This document shows positions 5,003-7,902 of a stretch of 7,902 nt of DNA, in pieces; within the stretch, counting starts at the first letter, position 1; the number at the start of each line of letters is the position of its first letter. The notes under the pieces are model-generated. The model did not search any database. It was given only the letters and a program-made list of their open reading frames with translations, and was not told where the DNA came from. The stretch covers positions 1 through 7,902 of the forward strand of contig JAKAAL010000159.1 in NCBI GenBank assembly GCA_021802375.1. The letters are read 5' to 3'. Position numbers and translations under genes: made by a program. The stretch comes from Bacillota bacterium. GTDB lineage: Bacteria; Bacillota_E; Sulfobacillia; Sulfobacillales; Sulfobacillaceae.

Positions 5003-6346
5003 CTACCACAGCCGGCCGCGAAATTGGTATCGACCTTCAGGATGGGGATCGCTGGGGTTGTCCAAGGTTCCCAATCCGCCCAGCACGATGCCATAGACCA
5101 CCCACATCACGTTGTATCCAATCATGACGCTGGAAGGGGATAGGCTGCCGAGAATGAATCCAATGAGTGCCGCCAAGCTGGCCGACCCTAGGTACTGCGG
5201 GAAGCGATCGGTCGCCGATAGCAGGCGAATGGCGGATCGAATCAAGAGCACGTAAAAAGCCACGTAGAGGGCGATGCCCTCGAATCCGAAGTCCATGGCC
5301 ACCTCGAGCCACATATTGTGCGCATCAATAACGCCATACGTGTTGTATGGCGAGTGGTGGGTCAACCAATATTGGAAATAGCGCTCGGCGCCCCGCGGAC
5401 CCATCCCCCAAGGATGGGTCAAGAGACCCTGCCAACCACTCTCATACAAAGCCTTGCGGATTCCGACCGAGCTCGGGCCGGTCGGGTGCAGAAAGCGGGT
5501 GAGATGGGCGATGTGGGAAATCTTTTGCAGAGCAAAGGGCAGGTGGCTTGTGGGGATCGCTTGCAGGACCAGAATGGCTCCAGCCAGGAGAACGGCCACA
5601 ACCGCCAATGACACTTGGGCATAGCGTCGGTACGGACGGGGCAGGACAAACGCCAGCACAATGAGATCAATCACTAAGGCTAACTCGCCCCCGCGGCTTC
5701 CTGTGGCATAGAGCACATAGAGCAGCAATAGCGCGAATAGGCCGCTCACTGCAGCCATCCAGCGTTTCGGGACGGCCATTGTCGCCAGCACCACAAACGG
5801 CAGCAAGAGAGCGATGGCTACCCCGAGATTATTGGGATCATAGTAGAAGGCGGTGGGAATGTGGGTTGGATGGAGGCCCCCCTCGCGTGATTGGGCGAGG
5901 TGATGCGCGGTAGCCACCTCATAGAGGCTTAAGGCAATTGTGGCTAGGAGATAGAGGGGCAACGCCCCCATCACGACCGCCTTCAGCCACGCGCCGTGCC
6001 GACCCAGCACCCATAGCGAGAGCACCAGCAGGTAGCCGCCGAGCTGCGACCAGACATAATATTGCTCATAATACTGGTGCGGGCTGACCAAGAGATAGGT
6101 TAGGCCCACCACGATGAGCCACGCTGTCAGAATGGCGAGGGGCACGAGACCCCGTCTGGCGCCACGGGCAATCGCCAAAAGGGCACCGGCGGGAGCCAGC
6201 AGCAAAAATGCGCGGGCTAAAAGACTAAAGATTGAATGGTTGGAGAGTCCCGGAATAATCAGGTAGCCTTCGTACAACGAGGTGGCCACAAACAACCAGG
6301 CCAAGGCCGACCAACCCGTACGAAAGCTTTTTGCCAAGGAATTCAC
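5003..6346 (-). CDS. O-antigen ligase/polymerase-like (Wzy_C) membrane protein
   Basis: The protein (447 residues) is a polytopic membrane protein of the O-antigen ligase superfamily, which polymerises or transfers lipid-linked glycans on the outer face of the membrane. In Gram-positive bacteria relatives such as TuaE act on cell-wall polysaccharides. I count about 11-12 hydrophobic segments, at roughly 12-30, 39-60, 67-87, 99-115, 120-143, 172-192, 196-213, 222-236, 243-263, 352-374, 386-403 and 405-424. Family marks are FYYDPNNLG (167-175), TGSRGG (215-220), a large outer loop at 264-350, and DAHNMWLEVAMDFGFEG (341-357), the usual HNxxLE motif before the last helices. The GTG start follows AAGGGAGG (6353-6360) by six bases, under a good promoter. 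No glycosyltransferases are nearby, so its glycan is unknown. Confidence 0.88.
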   Translation of the reverse strand: MNSLAKSFRTGWSALAWLFVATSLYEGYLIIPGLSNHSIFSLLARAFLLLAPAGALLAIARGARRGLVPLAILTAWLIVVGLTYLLVSPHQYYEQYYVWSQLGGYLLVLSLWVLGRHGAWLKAVVMGALPLYLLATIALSLYEVATAHHLAQSREGGLHPTHIPTAFYYDPNNLGVAIALLLPFVVLATMAVPKRWMAAVSGLFALLLLYVLYATGSRGGELALVIDLIVLAFVLPRPYRRYAQVSLAVVAVLLAGAILVLQAIPTSHLPFALQKISHIAHLTRFLHPTGPSSVGIRKALYESGWQGLLTHPWGMGPRGAERYFQYWLTHHSPYNTYGVIDAHNMWLEVAMDFGFEGIALYVAFYVLLIRSAIRLLSATDRFPQYLGSASLAALIGFILGSLSPSSVMIGYNVMWVVYGIVLGGLGTLDNPSDPHPEGRYQFRGRLW

Positions 6347-6367
6347 CGAGGGCCTCCCTTCGCTTTC

Positions 6368-6396
6368 ATCTTAGCGGAAACCCGTCCGGTTGTCAG
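6368..6396 (-). promoter_or_regulatory. Sigma-A-type promoter of the O-antigen-ligase-like gene
   Basis: On the minus strand CTGACA (6391-6396, 5 of 6 to TTGACA) is separated by exactly 17 bp from TAAGAT (6368-6373, 4 of 6 to TATAAT). Transcription would begin near 6361, directly at the ribosome binding site AAGGGAGG (6353-6360), giving a very short leader. It would drive the membrane protein and probably the thioesterase downstream. Confidence 0.65.
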
Positions 6397-6468
6397 TTTC
6401 AGGGGATGCAGGAAAAGCCGCACCATTATGCGAAGCCTAGAGGAGACTCGGTTACAGGAGGGAATCTT

Positions 6469-7902
<1,434 letters not shown>

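Overview
The window looks like chromosomal DNA of a moderately high-GC, Gram-positive-type bacterium. Most genes start behind strong AGGAGG-like ribosome binding sites, GTG starts are common, and one sigma-A-type promoter is well formed. By overall feel a Sulfobacillus-like Bacillota is plausible, but this is inference and no marker gene settles it. No RNA genes, insertion sequences or CRISPR arrays were seen, and no stretch longer than about 190 bases lacks a gene.

Left part (1-2400): the last 13 codons of an upstream gene are followed after 18 bases by a shortened PaaK-like AMP-binding protein (348 aa). It converges, with overlapping stop codons, on a small Trp-rich hypothetical gene on the minus strand. 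Next come a plus-strand EcsC-like protein and a 27-residue, very acidic microprotein. The microprotein has a strong ribosome binding site and its own intrinsic terminator, and it is preceded by three CATTCAC repeats spaced exactly 21 bp apart.

Middle (2391-4979): a GNAT acetyltransferase (minus) is divergent from methylglyoxal synthase mgsA (plus). mgsA is followed after 16 bases by a CaiB/BaiF family III CoA-transferase. That gene converges with, and overlaps by 26 bp, a FlK-like hot-dog acyl-CoA thioesterase on the minus strand.

Right part (4979-7902): upstream of the thioesterase on the same strand, 23 bases away, is an O-antigen ligase/polymerase-like membrane protein with a well-formed promoter. 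Divergent from it is an S9 prolyl-oligopeptidase-family gene. About 380 codons in, just after its HGGP motif, this gene stops matching the family. From 7603-7608 to the window end the DNA encodes, on the other strand, an internal piece of ribose-phosphate pyrophosphokinase (prs). GC rises there from about 60% to about 70% by hand count. The join is either an assembly chimera or a real rearrangement, and is the strongest anomaly in the window.

Functionally, the PaaK-like protein, CoA-transferase, thioesterase and acetyltransferase all point to acyl-CoA chemistry, and methylglyoxal synthase to carbon overflow. The only linkages the sequence supports are the mgsA/CoA-transferase pair and the O-antigen-ligase/thioesterase pair. 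I see no clear multi-gene novel defence or biosynthetic system. The best candidates for new biology are the 27-residue acidic microprotein with its repeat-bearing upstream region, and the compact PaaK-like protein.
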